A stretch of 64,000 nucleotides of DNA from Falsochrobactrum shanghaiense (GTDB taxonomy: Bacteria > Pseudomonadota > Alphaproteobacteria > Rhizobiales > Rhizobiaceae), in the NCBI RefSeq assembly GCF_003149535.1, contig NZ_QGDB01000002.1, forward strand, positions 434,001 to 498,000, in the 5' to 3' direction. A model generated the notes under the pieces. That model made no database searches, was not told the DNA's origin, and worked only from the letters and a program-made list of their open reading frames with translations. Below are positions 8,371-18,014 of the stretch, piece after piece; within the stretch, counting starts at the first letter, position 1; each line of letters opens with the position of its first letter. The position numbers and the translations under genes were made by a program.

Positions 8371-11300
8371 TTATTCGGGCTTTCCGTAACCCCCGCCCGT
8401 GGGCGTAATGACGGTAAAGGCTTCACCCGCCTCAAGAATAGTCTGATCGCAATTGCCGAGCACTTCCACCGAGCCATCCTTGCGGCGCACTTCATTGCGG
8501 CCTGTCTGGCCGGGTTCACCGCCTTCAAGGCCGAAGGGCGCAACGCGGCGATGGCCGGAGAGAATGGCAAAATCGAGCCTCTCCAATGCGCGGATCGTGC
8601 GGCTGGTGCCATTGCCCGCATGCCATTTGCCCTTGCCGCCCGAATTCTCGCGGATGTGGAAATCCTCAAGCAGAACGGGGAAGCGTGTTTCGAGAATTTC
8701 CGGGTCGGTCAGGCGCGAATTGGTCATATGGGTGTGGACGGCATCCGCACCATTGAAGCCCGGACCGGCAGGCGCGCCGGAGCAGATGGTCTCATAATAC
8801 TGATACTGGTCGTTGCCGAATGTCAGATTGTTCATGGTTCCCTGTGCTGCTGCCATGGCGCGGGTTGCGCCGAACAGGCAATTGGTGACAGCCTGACTGA
8901 CCTCGACATTACCGGCTACAACCGCTGCCGGATAACGCGGCGACAGCATCGAGCCTTCAGGAACGATGATCCTGACGGGCCGCAAGCAACCTGCATTCAT
9001 CGGAATGTCGCCTTCGACCAGCACGCGGAAGACATAAAGCACTGCCGCGCGCGTGACAGGTTCGGGTGCATTGAAATTATCCGGACGCTGTTCGGATGTG
9101 CCGGTAAAATCGACGGTCGCCTCGCGTCTGGCCTTGTCGATGGTAATGCGCACCACGATCTTGCAGCCCTGATCCATCTCATAGGTAAACTGGCCGTCGG
9201 GCAGCTTGTCGAGGACGCGGCGCACGCTTTCGGCGGCATTATCCTGAACATGACCCATATAGGCTTTGACGACATCTTCGCCGAAATGGGCGACCATCTT
9301 CCTGAGTTCTGCGACGCCCTTTTCATTGGCCGCGATCTGCGCCTTCAGGTCGTTGACATTCTGCGTAAGATTGCGAACCGGGTATTTTGCGCCGGTCAGC
9401 AGTTGCGCCAGTGCTTCTTCGCGGAAAGTGCCGCGATCGACCAGTTTGAAATTGTCGATATAGACGCCTTCCTGCTCGATATTGACCGCAAGCGGCGACA
9501 TGGAGCCGGGCGCGATGCCGCCAATGTCGGCATGATGGCCGCGACTTGCCACCCAGAAGCGGATTTCGCGATTGTCGTCATCGAAAACGGGCGTGCAGAC
9601 GGTGAGGTCGGGCAGGTGGGTGCCGCCATTATAAGGGGCGTTGATGAGGAATACGTCGCCCGGCCTGATGTCTTTGTTCTCGCGGATCGCGGTGGCGACG
9701 GAGGCGTCCATCGATCCCAGATGCACAGGCATATGGGGCGCATTGGCGACGAGATTGCCCTGCGTGTCGAATACCGCGCAGGAAAAGTCCAGACGTTCCT
9801 TGATATTGACCGAATAGGCGGTGTTCTGAAGCGTCACGCCCATCTGCTCGGCAATGGACATGAACAGATTGTTGAAAATCTCCAGCATGACCGGATCGGC
9901 TTCCGTGCCGATGGCCGTGCGAGCGGGCAGAGCCTTGATGCGGGTCAGCACCACATGGTCGTGGGCTGTCAGGCGCGCCTGCCAGCCATCCTCGATCACG
10001 ATGGTCTGGTTCTTTTCGATGATGATCGCCGGGCCGGTCACGGTCTGGCCGCGCTGGATCTGCTCGCGCATGATGACGCCTGCATCGTGGAATTCACCTT
10101 GCGAGAAGATGCGCGTGCGCTTGCTGGCCTGTGCCTCCGTCTCATTTTCCAGCGGCTGTGCGGTTTCGGTTTCGCTTGCGCCGCCGCCGACGGCCTCAAC
10201 CTCGACCGCATCAATTACCAGAGCCTTGTTTTCAGCGATAAAGCCGAAGCGGCGCTTGTGGGCAGCCTCAAATTCCGCACGTAACCGCCCGGCATTATCC
10301 ATGTCGGGGAAGGTTGCATCAATGGAAAGCACGGTATCCGTACCGGCATAGCGGATATGCGCGCGCAGATATTGATGGATGGCGGAAGCCTCTATGCCCT
10401 GCGCGGTGAGTTCTTCCACGCATTCGCTCGCCAATTCCTTGCCAAGTTCCTTGAGGGCGGCGGGAGCATCGGCATCAAGCGAAACCCCCAGTGCCTTCTG
10501 GCGGGTCGAGCGAATATCCGCAAGGCCCATGCCATAGGCGGAAAGCAGGCCGGACATGGGGTGAAGGAGAATATTCTTCATGCCCAATGCATCGGCCACG
10601 AGGCAGGCATGCTGGCCACCGGCACCGCCAAAGCAATTCAGCGCATAGCGCGTCACGTCATAGCCGCGCTGCACCGAGATTTTCTTGATCGCCTCGACCA
10701 TATTGGCCACCGCAATGCGGATGAAGCCATCGGCAACGGCCTCTGGTGAACGCCCGTCACCGATTTCATCGGCAAGCTTGGTGAAGAGTTCACGCACACG
10801 CTCGACATCGAGTGGCTGGTTCTGCTGCGGGCCGAAGATTGCCGGGAAGAATTCAGGCACCAGCTTGCCCAGCATGACATTGGCGTCGGTGACGGCAAGA
10901 GGGCCGCCATTGCGATAGCAGGCGGGACCAGGATTGGCGCCCGCCGAATCGGGTCCGACCCGGAAACGGCCTGCGTCATAATGAAGTACAGAGCCGCCGC
11001 CTGCCGCGACCGTGTGGATCAGCATCATCGGCGCACGCACGCGCACACCGGCTACTTCCGTCTCGAAAGCGCGTTCATATTCGCCGTCAAAATGCGCGAC
11101 ATCGGTGGACGTTCCGCCCATGTCGAAGCCGATCACCTGCCCGAATCCGGCTGTTTCACCCGTCCGTGCAAGGCCGACAACGCCGCCAGCGGGGCCGGAC
11201 AAAATCGCGTCCTTGCCCTGAAACAGATCGGCTGCGGTAAGCCCGCCCGAAGACATCATGAACATGACGCGCGCGCCGGTGCGCTCGACGTCGAGTTCAT

Positions 11301-11994
11301 TGGAAACCTGCGCCACATAGCGCCGCAGAACCGGCGATAGATAGGCATCGACAACGGTGGTATCGCCGCGCCCGACCAGCTTGATCAGGGGCGAAACCTC
11401 ATGGCTGACGGAAACCTGCTCGAAACCAAGATCGCGGGCAATGCGAGCAATTTCAGCTTCATGCGCCGGAAACTTGTAAGCGTGCATTAAGGCAATCGCG
11501 ATCGATTTGTAGCCTTGGTCTTTCAGGCTGCGAAGTGCTGTTTCAGCCTCTGCAAGATCGAGCGCCTTTTCGACGGCGCCATCGGCGCGGACACGCTCGT
11601 TTATTTCCACAACACTATCATAAAGCGCCTCAGGCTTGATGATTTCGGTGGCGAAAATATCCTTGCGTTCCTGATAGCCGATGCGCAAGGCGTCGCGGAA
11701 GCCCCTGGTGGTGACAAGCGCCAGCCGCTCGCCCTTGCGCTCCAAGAGTGCGTTTGTGGCAACTGTCGTACCCATGCGCACTTCACCGATCAGCCCGGCT
11801 GGAACCGGTTCGCCGGATTCCAGGCCAAGGTGCAGGCGGATGCCATGAACGGCGGCATCCCGATAGGCTGACGGATTTTCAGAGAGAACCTTGCGTGCAT
11901 GGAGATTGCCCTCAGGATCGCGTCCGATGACGTCGGTGAACGTACCGCCACGATCGATCCAGAAGTCCCATACTCCCCGTGCAGTTTCGCTCAT
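8371..11994 (-). CDS. ATP-dependent 5-oxoprolinase (fused HyuA-HyuB type)
   Basis: A 1207-residue cytoplasmic enzyme predicted to open 5-oxo-L-proline to glutamate with ATP. HyuA-like half: [63 protein letters not shown] and [13 protein letters not shown], matching mammalian OPLAH in order and spacing. HyuB-like half from about residue 680: [47 protein letters not shown] and [20 protein letters not shown]. Start ATG 11994 was chosen because a longer frame to 12339 would overlap the divergent regulator. Single gene with its own terminator, next to a glutathione-importer-like operon. A hydantoinase or acetone carboxylase-type role is less likely because both halves are fused. Confidence 0.9.
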   Translation of the reverse strand: MSETARGVWDFWIDRGGTFTDVIGRDPEGNLHARKVLSENPSAYRDAAVHGIRLHLGLESGEPVPAGLIGEVRMGTTVATNALLERKGERLALVTTRGFRDALRIGYQERKDIFATEIIKPEALYDSVVEINERVRADGAVEKALDLAEAETALRSLKDQGYKSIAIALMHAYKFPAHEAEIARIARDLGFEQVSVSHEVSPLIKLVGRGDTTVVDAYLSPVLRRYVAQVSNELDVERTGARVMFMMSSGGLTAADLFQGKDAILSGPAGGVVGLARTGETAGFGQVIGFDMGGTSTDVAHFDGEYERAFETEVAGVRVRAPMMLIHTVAAGGGSVLHYDAGRFRVGPDSAGANPGPACYRNGGPLAVTDANVMLGKLVPEFFPAIFGPQQNQPLDVERVRELFTKLADEIGDGRSPEAVADGFIRIAVANMVEAIKKISVQRGYDVTRYALNCFGGAGGQHACLVADALGMKNILLHPMSGLLSAYGMGLADIRSTRQKALGVSLDADAPAALKELGKELASECVEELTAQGIEASAIHQYLRAHIRYAGTDTVLSIDATFPDMDNAGRLRAEFEAAHKRRFGFIAENKALVIDAVEVEAVGGGASETETAQPLENETEAQASKRTRIFSQGEFHDAGVIMREQIQRGQTVTGPAIIIEKNQTIVIEDGWQARLTAHDHVVLTRIKALPARTAIGTEADPVMLEIFNNLFMSIAEQMGVTLQNTAYSVNIKERLDFSCAVFDTQGNLVANAPHMPVHLGSMDASVATAIRENKDIRPGDVFLINAPYNGGTHLPDLTVCTPVFDDDNREIRFWVASRGHHADIGGIAPGSMSPLAVNIEQEGVYIDNFKLVDRGTFREEALAQLLTGAKYPVRNLTQNVNDLKAQIAANEKGVAELRKMVAHFGEDVVKAYMGHVQDNAAESVRRVLDKLPDGQFTYEMDQGCKIVVRITIDKARREATVDFTGTSEQRPDNFNAPEPVTRAAVLYVFRVLVEGDIPMNAGCLRPVRIIVPEGSMLSPRYPAAVVAGNVEVSQAVTNCLFGATRAMAAAQGTMNNLTFGNDQYQYYETICSGAPAGPGFNGADAVHTHMTNSRLTDPEILETRFPVLLEDFHIRENSGGKGKWHAGNGTSRTIRALERLDFAILSGHRRVAPFGLEGGEPGQTGRNEVRRKDGSVEVLGNCDQTILEAGEAFTVITPTGGGYGKPE

Positions 11995-12025
11995 TTGAGG
12001 CTCCCTGATGTGCAATATTCGGCAT

Positions 12026-12081
12026 ATTCTGAAATCTTTTTCAGAATTTAATGGTCCCACTTTATTGACAAAATGTCGATA
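12026..12081. promoter_or_regulatory. Two dyads in the divergent 5-oxoprolinase/regulator promoter
   Basis: At 12026-12047, ATTCTGAA and TTCAGAAT are exact complements around six bases. At 12063-12081, TATTGACA and TGTCGATA pair at seven of eight positions around AAA. Both lie between the divergent starts at 11994 and 12151 and are suited to a dimeric winged-helix regulator; the downstream gene encodes one. Confidence 0.5.
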
Positions 12082-12150
12082 AGATGGTGACATAAAATAC
12101 ACAAAAATGTGGGAGCGGCAAGAATGGAGAATAGGAGAAAGGCGGAAAAT

Positions 12151-12750
12151 ATGGCAAATCCGCCAGATCAGCAGCCAATTCAGCAGCAGGATCGGATGCA
12201 GGAATCGGGCTTTGACGAAAGCACGCTGCACACGAATCTGCATTCGCTTGCCGGTCCCATCGTTTCTTCCGCACATCTTGCCGACGGCGGCTCGCCTGCC
12301 ATGTCCGAGGTCGAATATGGCCTTATTCTCGCGTCGCATGCGTTTTCGCGCTGGATGGTGCGCTGCATGGCGGCGGCCGGTGTGCCCGGACTATCGCCCA
12401 TCGAGGTATTGATCTTGCATTCTATCCGCCATCGCGGACGAGAGAAAAAGCTTGCGGATATTTGTCTCGTATTAGATATCGAAGATACGCATATTGCCAG
12501 CTATGCTATTCGAAAACTTGAAAAGGCGGGCTTGTTGACGACAGGCAAGGCGGCAAAGGAAAAGACAGTGCAGATCACCGCGAAGGGAGCCGAAGCTTGT
12601 GCCCGCTATGGCCAGATTCGCGAACGTCTGCTGGTCGATGCGACGGCAAGCGCGCGCCCTTCGGAGGAATTGCTTTCAGAAGTAGCCATGCTTTTGCGAT
12701 TCATGTCAGGCGCATTCAATCAGGCCTCGCGGTCTGCCATTACGCTATAG
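12151..12750 (+). CDS. MarR-like winged-helix transcriptional regulator
   Basis: A 199-residue protein with a MarR-type winged helix at about residues 62-165: [58 protein letters not shown]. It resembles the predicted-regulator group of COG5631. The first 50 residues are Gln/Pro-rich and likely disordered. ATG 12151 follows AGGAGAAAGGCGG; ATG 12124 and GTG 12109 are in frame but lack as good a site. It is divergent from 5-oxoprolinase and 25 bases ahead of the peptide ABC operon, so it probably controls both. Confidence 0.8.
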   Translation: MANPPDQQPIQQQDRMQESGFDESTLHTNLHSLAGPIVSSAHLADGGSPAMSEVEYGLILASHAFSRWMVRCMAAAGVPGLSPIEVLILHSIRHRGREKKLADICLVLDIEDTHIASYAIRKLEKAGLLTTGKAAKEKTVQITAKGAEACARYGQIRERLLVDATASARPSEELLSEVAMLLRFMSGAFNQASRSAITL

Positions 12751-12775
12751 AATTTAGAAACTGATCGGAGCCGAG

Positions 12776-14611
12776 TTGAGCGAAGCTGTGTCGAAGCCTC
12801 TTTTGACCGTTGATGGACTTAGCGTTGAATTCGGCGCAAGCCGCGTGGTCGACGATCTGAGTTTTTCTGTTGCCCCCGGACGCACTTTGGCCATTGTCGG
12901 TGAATCGGGTTCGGGCAAATCCATCACGTCGCTTTCCATCATGCGGCTTGCCGATATGAGCGGAGCGAAATTCCCGACCGGACGAATCCTGTTCGACGAT
13001 CGCGCTAAAGGAGAGCGCGATCTGCTCAAAGCCGATCAGGACACCATGCGCGGCATCCGCGGCAATGAGATCGCGATGATCTTTCAGGAGCCGATGACAT
13101 CGCTCAATCCTGTTTTCACCATTGGCAACCAGATTGCCGAGGTGCTGATGCTGCATGAGAACATGAGCAAGCGCGCGGCCCTTGCGGAAGGCAGGCGCCT
13201 TCTCGAAATGGTGCGGCTACCGGATGCCGAAGGGCTGCTCAAGCGTTACCCGCACCAGCTTTCGGGCGGCATGCGCCAGCGCGTCATGATCGCCATGGCT
13301 CTGGCTTGCCGACCCAAATTGCTGATTGCCGACGAGCCGACGACGGCGCTGGATGTCACCATTCAGGCTCAGATACTGCACATTATAAGAGAATTGCAGC
13401 AAGAACTTGAAATGGCGGTGATTTTTATCACCCACGACATGGGCGTGGTTGCGGAAATGGCCGATGATGTCGTCGTCATGTGGAAGGGTAAGAAGGTCGA
13501 GGAAGGCCCGGTGGAGCGCATTTTCGAGGCGCCGCAGCATCCTTATACACAGACGCTTCTTTCGGCTGTGCCCAGGCTCGGCAGCATGACGGGACAGGAA
13601 TATCCCAAGCGCATGCCCGTCATGACGATGCAGAATGGCGTGCCGGTGCTTGCGGGTGAGGAGCGCATTCAGGATACCGCACGTTACGACGTCAAGCCGG
13701 TTTTGGCGGTCGATGATCTTTATGTGCGTTTTCCGATCAAGAAGAATATTTTCGGCAAGGTCACGCATGTCTGCAATGCCGTTTCCAAAGTGGCCTTCGA
13801 CATTTATCCGGGCGAGACACTGGCGCTTGTCGGCGAGTCGGGGTCGGGGAAATCGACCATCGGGCGCACGATCCAGCAGTTGCAGAATCCGCTCTCGGGC
13901 GAGATCCGCTTCAATGGCAAAGCCTATTCCCAGATGAGCGCTGGCGAGCGCTATGCCATGCGCCGCGAAGTGCAGTATATTTTTCAGGACCCCTTCGCTT
14001 CGCTCGATCCGCGCAAGACGGTCGGCTTCTCCATTGCCGAACCCATCCGCACGCATGGGCTTCTTCATAGCGATAAAGAGATCAATGCCCGCGTTACGGA
14101 ATTGCTGGAACGTGTCGGACTGGGGGCGGAACATGCCTCACGTTATCCGCATGAGTTTTCCGGCGGCCAGCGCCAGCGCGTCTGTATCGCCCGTGCTCTG
14201 GCTTCCAAGCCCAAGCTCATCATTGCAGACGAAGCATTGTCAGCGCTCGATGTTTCCATTCAGGCGCAGGTCATCAATCTGTTCATGGACCTGCAGAAAG
14301 AGCAGGGGCTGGCTTATCTCTTCATCAGCCATGACATGGCAGTGGTCGAGAAAATGAGCCATCGTGTCGCCGTGCTTTATCTGGGGCAGATCATGGAACT
14401 CGGCACCCGCACGCAGGTTTTTGAGACGCCTGCACATCCCTATACGCAACGGCTTCTTTCCGCGGTTCCCGTTGCCGATCCATCGGCGCGCACCAGACGT
14501 CCGGTGCTGGAAGGCGAAATTCCAAGCACGACGCGGCGCGTAGAAGATGAACAGATTATTTATGGTCATCGCGAAATCGTCCCCGGACATTTCGTGGCGA
14601 CCAATGCCTGA
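12776..14611 (+). CDS. Peptide/glutathione ABC transporter, fused double ATPase (GsiA-like)
   Basis: A 611-residue protein carrying two complete oligopeptide-type ATPase domains. Domain 1: Walker [12 protein letters not shown], signature LSGGMRQRV, Walker [14 protein letters not shown]. Domain 2 from about residue 308: [35 protein letters not shown]. In domain 2 the usual EPT after Walker B reads EAL, keeping the catalytic Glu. The start is TTG 12776 after CGGAG. Gene order ATPase-fusion, binding protein, permease, permease matches gsiABCD, the E. coli glutathione importer, although dipeptide or oligopeptide transport is equally possible. Confidence 0.88.
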   Translation: MSEAVSKPLLTVDGLSVEFGASRVVDDLSFSVAPGRTLAIVGESGSGKSITSLSIMRLADMSGAKFPTGRILFDDRAKGERDLLKADQDTMRGIRGNEIAMIFQEPMTSLNPVFTIGNQIAEVLMLHENMSKRAALAEGRRLLEMVRLPDAEGLLKRYPHQLSGGMRQRVMIAMALACRPKLLIADEPTTALDVTIQAQILHIIRELQQELEMAVIFITHDMGVVAEMADDVVVMWKGKKVEEGPVERIFEAPQHPYTQTLLSAVPRLGSMTGQEYPKRMPVMTMQNGVPVLAGEERIQDTARYDVKPVLAVDDLYVRFPIKKNIFGKVTHVCNAVSKVAFDIYPGETLALVGESGSGKSTIGRTIQQLQNPLSGEIRFNGKAYSQMSAGERYAMRREVQYIFQDPFASLDPRKTVGFSIAEPIRTHGLLHSDKEINARVTELLERVGLGAEHASRYPHEFSGGQRQRVCIARALASKPKLIIADEALSALDVSIQAQVINLFMDLQKEQGLAYLFISHDMAVVEKMSHRVAVLYLGQIMELGTRTQVFETPAHPYTQRLLSAVPVADPSARTRRPVLEGEIPSTTRRVEDEQIIYGHREIVPGHFVATNA

Positions 14612-14648
14612 AACAGAAAGTTCAACCGAACCCAATGGGGGAGAGACA

Positions 14649-16178
14649 ATGATGAGGAAAACTTTTAAGGCCATGCTTCTGGCTTCTGCCGTTTCGGCAG
14701 CCGTGCTGGCATCCGCTCCGGCCTTCGCGGAAGGCAAACTGACCGTTTCATCGCCGCAGGATCCCGGCAGCTGGGACCCGATCGATACGTTTCTGGTGAA
14801 CTGGGCTTCCGTTGCGACCAATATTTTCGACGGTCTTGTCTATCGCGGTCCCGATCTCAAGCTCGTTCCCGCACTGGCGACATCGTGGGAAGAACTGGAC
14901 GAAGGCAAGCGCATTCGCTTCAATCTGCGCGAGAACGTCAAATTCCACAATGGCGAGCCATTCAATGCCGAGGCCGTCAAGTTCACCTTTGATCGCCTGC
15001 TTGGCGATGAAGGCGCCAAAGGTCCGCAGCGCTCCAACTATATCGCCATTGAGAGTGTCGAAGTCATCGACGACAAGACGGTTGATTTCCACCTCAAGGA
15101 GCCTGATCCGGTTCTCATCACCAAGCTTGCCGGATACGGCGGGATGATCGTTCCGCCGAAATATATAGCGGAAAAGGGCGATGATTTCTTCAACATGAAT
15201 CCGGTCGGCACCGGCCCGTTCAAATTCGTCTCCTACCAGCCGAAGGTGAGCATCAAGCTTGAGGCATTCGCCGATCACTGGGATGGCGCGCCGAAGCTTT
15301 CCGAACTCGAATACCGTTTCATCACGGAGCCTTCCACGGCGGTTGCCGAATTACAGGCTGGCCGTGTCGATCTGGTCATTCCGCCCACCATTCCCATCGG
15401 CATGATCCCGACCATTGAGGGCGATCCCAATCTCGAACTGGTGACGACCGCAGGTCCAACCGTCGATGCGCTGCGCTTTAATACGCGTGACGGCATCACC
15501 AAGGATGAGCGGGTGCGCAGGGCGCTGATCATGGCTGTGGATCGCGATGCGATCATCCAGTCGATCCTTGCCGGTCAGGCTGAGCCGATTGCGAGCTTCC
15601 AGAGCGCACTTTCGTTCGGTTACGATCCCGAATTGAAGCCGCTGCCTTATGATCCGGAACAGGCGAAGAAACTGCTTGAAGAAGCAGGCGTGCAGCCCGG
15701 TGCAACGGTGCAGATCGACGTGCGCGGCAATGATGCGACCTTCAACGAGGTGGCGCAGGCGGTGGCAAGCTTCCTGCAAATGGTCGGCGTGAATGCCGCC
15801 ATCAAGCCCTATGACACCAATGTCCTGCTCAATGACATCATCCCGCAGGGCAAGACCGGCGCCATGTTCCAGCAGAAATGGGGCGGCTGGACTTTCGACT
15901 ATGACAACACCGCCTATGCGATGTATCATTCCGGCGAGAAGTGGAATCCGTACGAGAAAGACGAAAAGCTCGACGAGATGCTTGAAGCGCAGCGTTCCGT
16001 CCTTGATCGCAATGAGCGCGAAAAGCTCCTTCAGGACATCGCGAAATATGCCGCCGATCGCGCATATGAAATGCCGCTCTACAACACGAAGGCGATTTAC
16101 GGCGTCAACAAGCGCGTGAAGAATTTCGTGCCGGCACCCGATAACCGCATGCGCCTGTCGGATGTGACTGTCGAGTAA
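14649..16178 (+). CDS. Peptide/glutathione ABC transporter substrate-binding protein (family 5)
   Basis: A 509-residue periplasmic protein of the OppA/DppA/GsiB family. Signal peptide: MMRKTFKAMLLASAVSAAVL then ASAPAFA. The family 5 landmarks follow: VNWASVATNIFDGLVYRGPD, LVPALATSWEELDEG, FNAEAVKFTFDRLL, NPVGTGPFKFV and DIVARRAL-like VRRALIMAVDRDAI. ATG 14649 follows GGGGGAGAG; an upstream frame to 14547 runs inside the ATPase gene and was not used. It is second in the gsi-like operon, 37 bases after the ATPase. Confidence 0.9.
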   Translation: MMRKTFKAMLLASAVSAAVLASAPAFAEGKLTVSSPQDPGSWDPIDTFLVNWASVATNIFDGLVYRGPDLKLVPALATSWEELDEGKRIRFNLRENVKFHNGEPFNAEAVKFTFDRLLGDEGAKGPQRSNYIAIESVEVIDDKTVDFHLKEPDPVLITKLAGYGGMIVPPKYIAEKGDDFFNMNPVGTGPFKFVSYQPKVSIKLEAFADHWDGAPKLSELEYRFITEPSTAVAELQAGRVDLVIPPTIPIGMIPTIEGDPNLELVTTAGPTVDALRFNTRDGITKDERVRRALIMAVDRDAIIQSILAGQAEPIASFQSALSFGYDPELKPLPYDPEQAKKLLEEAGVQPGATVQIDVRGNDATFNEVAQAVASFLQMVGVNAAIKPYDTNVLLNDIIPQGKTGAMFQQKWGGWTFDYDNTAYAMYHSGEKWNPYEKDEKLDEMLEAQRSVLDRNEREKLLQDIAKYAADRAYEMPLYNTKAIYGVNKRVKNFVPAPDNRMRLSDVTVE

Positions 16179-16234
16179 AACGCAATTGAACGGCAAGCCG
16201 CTTGTCGGCTTGCCGCAGCATTCTGGAGGCTCTG

Positions 16235-17158
16235 GTGGCCGGATTTCTCATAAAACGAATTTTGCAGGCGCTGTTCGTGCTCGTCGTAATGACGCTGCTC
16301 GTCGCCTATGCAATTCGCCTGACCGGCGATCCGGCCCTGATGCTGACGCAAGGCGCGGGCAGCATAACCGAAGCCGATCTTGAGCGTATCCGCGAGGGGC
16401 TTGGCCTCAACCAGCCGTTCCTTGTGCAATACTGGCAATTCTTCAAGGGCCTGTTCACCTTCGATCTCGGTCGCAGCTTCCTTGGCGGAACGCCGGTTTC
16501 CCTGCTTGTCAGCAACGCACTTCCAGCAACACTGATGCTGGCCTTCGCCTCGCTTTTCGTGTCCATCCTCATTTCGATCCCGCTTGGCATCAAGGCCGCC
16601 GTTTCACGCGGCAAATGGGCGGATCAGTTGATCCGTGTCTGCTCGCTAGTCGGCTTGTCATTCCCGAACTTCTGGCTTGCTACCATGCTGGTGCTGCTGT
16701 TTGGCATCTGGCTGCAATGGCTGCCGCCAAGCGGTATGAGCGGCATTGCAAGCTTCATCATGCCTGCTTTGACGATGGGCATCATTCTGACCGCGACCAA
16801 TGTGCGTCTTGTGCGCACCTCCATGCTCGAAACGCTGCAATCGCAATATATCATGGTGGCGCGCGCCAAGGGGCTGAGCGAGAACAAGGTTCTTTACAAG
16901 CATGCGCTGCGCAATTGCGCCATTCCGCTCATTACCTATATCGGGCTTCAGTTCGGCGGGCTTTTAGGCGGCATCGTCGTGGTTGAGCGCGTGTTCAACT
17001 GGCCGGGCATGGGCACACTGGCCTTCGACGCTGTGGCCAGCCGCGATTATCCGACGCTACAGGCGACCATCGCAATCCTGTCGATGCTCATCATCGGCGT
17101 CAATCTTCTCGTGGACATTGCCTATGGCCTTGTCGATCCGCGTATTCGCACGGAGTAG
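16235..17158 (+). CDS. Peptide ABC transporter permease (DppB/GsiC type)
   Basis: A 307-residue inner-membrane permease. The N-terminal TM segment (IKRILQALFVLVVMTLLVAY) is followed by the family-specific ITEADLERIREGLGLNQPFL stretch and by TM helices ending in the EAA loop YIMVARAKGLSENKVLYKHA. GTG 16235 was selected because GGAG stands five to ten bases before it, whereas TTG 16202 lacks a site. About six membrane segments. Four bases separate its stop from the next permease. Confidence 0.9.
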   Translation: MAGFLIKRILQALFVLVVMTLLVAYAIRLTGDPALMLTQGAGSITEADLERIREGLGLNQPFLVQYWQFFKGLFTFDLGRSFLGGTPVSLLVSNALPATLMLAFASLFVSILISIPLGIKAAVSRGKWADQLIRVCSLVGLSFPNFWLATMLVLLFGIWLQWLPPSGMSGIASFIMPALTMGIILTATNVRLVRTSMLETLQSQYIMVARAKGLSENKVLYKHALRNCAIPLITYIGLQFGGLLGGIVVVERVFNWPGMGTLAFDAVASRDYPTLQATIAILSMLIIGVNLLVDIAYGLVDPRIRTE

Positions 17159-17162
17159 AGCC

Positions 17163-18014
17163 ATGGCGAGCAAAACATCTTCCATCCTTTCCTCCCGTTT
17201 TACGAGCTTTGAATTCATTTTCGGCGTGCTGCTGACGGGTGCGATCTGCTTTGCCGTGCTCTTTTCCGGCTATCTGTTTCCGGGCGGCGCCAACAAGATC
17301 GATCTGCTGGCGCGCCTCACACCGCCATTCGTCAATCCCGCGCATATATTCGGCACCGATCCGCTTGGCCGTGACGTGCTGGCGCGGGTGGTGTCAGGCG
17401 GCAAGATTTCGCTCTTTGTCGGCTTCGTATCGGTAATCGGATCGGTCATCATCGGCACGATCATGGGGCTTGTGGCGGGTTATTATCGCGGCTTCTGGGA
17501 CATGGCGCTGATGCGTTTTGTCGATGTGCAGCTTGCCATGCCCTTTATTCTGCTTGCCATCACGGTCATGGCGATTTTTGGTGCGGGACTTTTCAACACG
17601 ATCCTGCTGCTGATCATCTCGCAATGTGTGCAATATGCGCGTCTGGTGCGTGGATCGGTCCTGTCGCTGCGCGAGCGCGAATTCATTCTCTCGGCGCGCG
17701 CCATTGGCGTGAAGGACCGGCGCATTATTTTCCAGCATCTTCTGCCCAATCTGCTTGGCCCGGTCATCGTGCTGATGACGCTCAATGTCGCCAACAATAT
17801 CCTGCTCGAATCCAGCCTGACCTTCCTTGGCCTTGGTGTCGATCCGACAACTCCAAGCTGGGGCGGCATGCTGGCCGACGGACGGACCTATCTCCAGACT
17901 GCATGGTGGGTCAGCGTATTTCCCGGCCTTGCCATCCTGTTTACCGTGCTTGGCCTCAATCTCCTTGGCGACTGGCTGCGCGACAGCCTCGATCCGACTG
18001 GCAGAACCCGATGA
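17163..18014 (+). CDS. Peptide ABC transporter permease (DppC/GsiD type)
   Basis: A 283-residue inner-membrane permease, partner of the preceding one. It shows the DppC pattern: an early TM helix, then HIFGTDPLGRDVLARVVSGG, GFWDMALMRFVDVQLAMPFI, the EAA loop REREFILSARAIGVKDRRII and the C-terminal WGGMLADGRTYLQTAWW. ATG 17163 lies four bases after the preceding stop. Its own stop overlaps the peptidase ATG by four bases (ATGA), tying the peptidase to the transporter. Confidence 0.91.
   Translation: MASKTSSILSSRFTSFEFIFGVLLTGAICFAVLFSGYLFPGGANKIDLLARLTPPFVNPAHIFGTDPLGRDVLARVVSGGKISLFVGFVSVIGSVIIGTIMGLVAGYYRGFWDMALMRFVDVQLAMPFILLAITVMAIFGAGLFNTILLLIISQCVQYARLVRGSVLSLREREFILSARAIGVKDRRIIFQHLLPNLLGPVIVLMTLNVANNILLESSLTFLGLGVDPTTPSWGGMLADGRTYLQTAWWVSVFPGLAILFTVLGLNLLGDWLRDSLDPTGRTR

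Noticed and set aside
8332-10284. 650-codon plus-strand open frame
   Set aside because: Lies opposite the 5-oxoprolinase gene, whose motifs are intact; high GC at third positions leaves the opposite frame open.
11995-12339. N-terminal extension of 5-oxoprolinase to 12339
   Set aside because: It would overlap the divergent regulator and its dyads; homologues begin at the chosen ATG just before DRGGTF.
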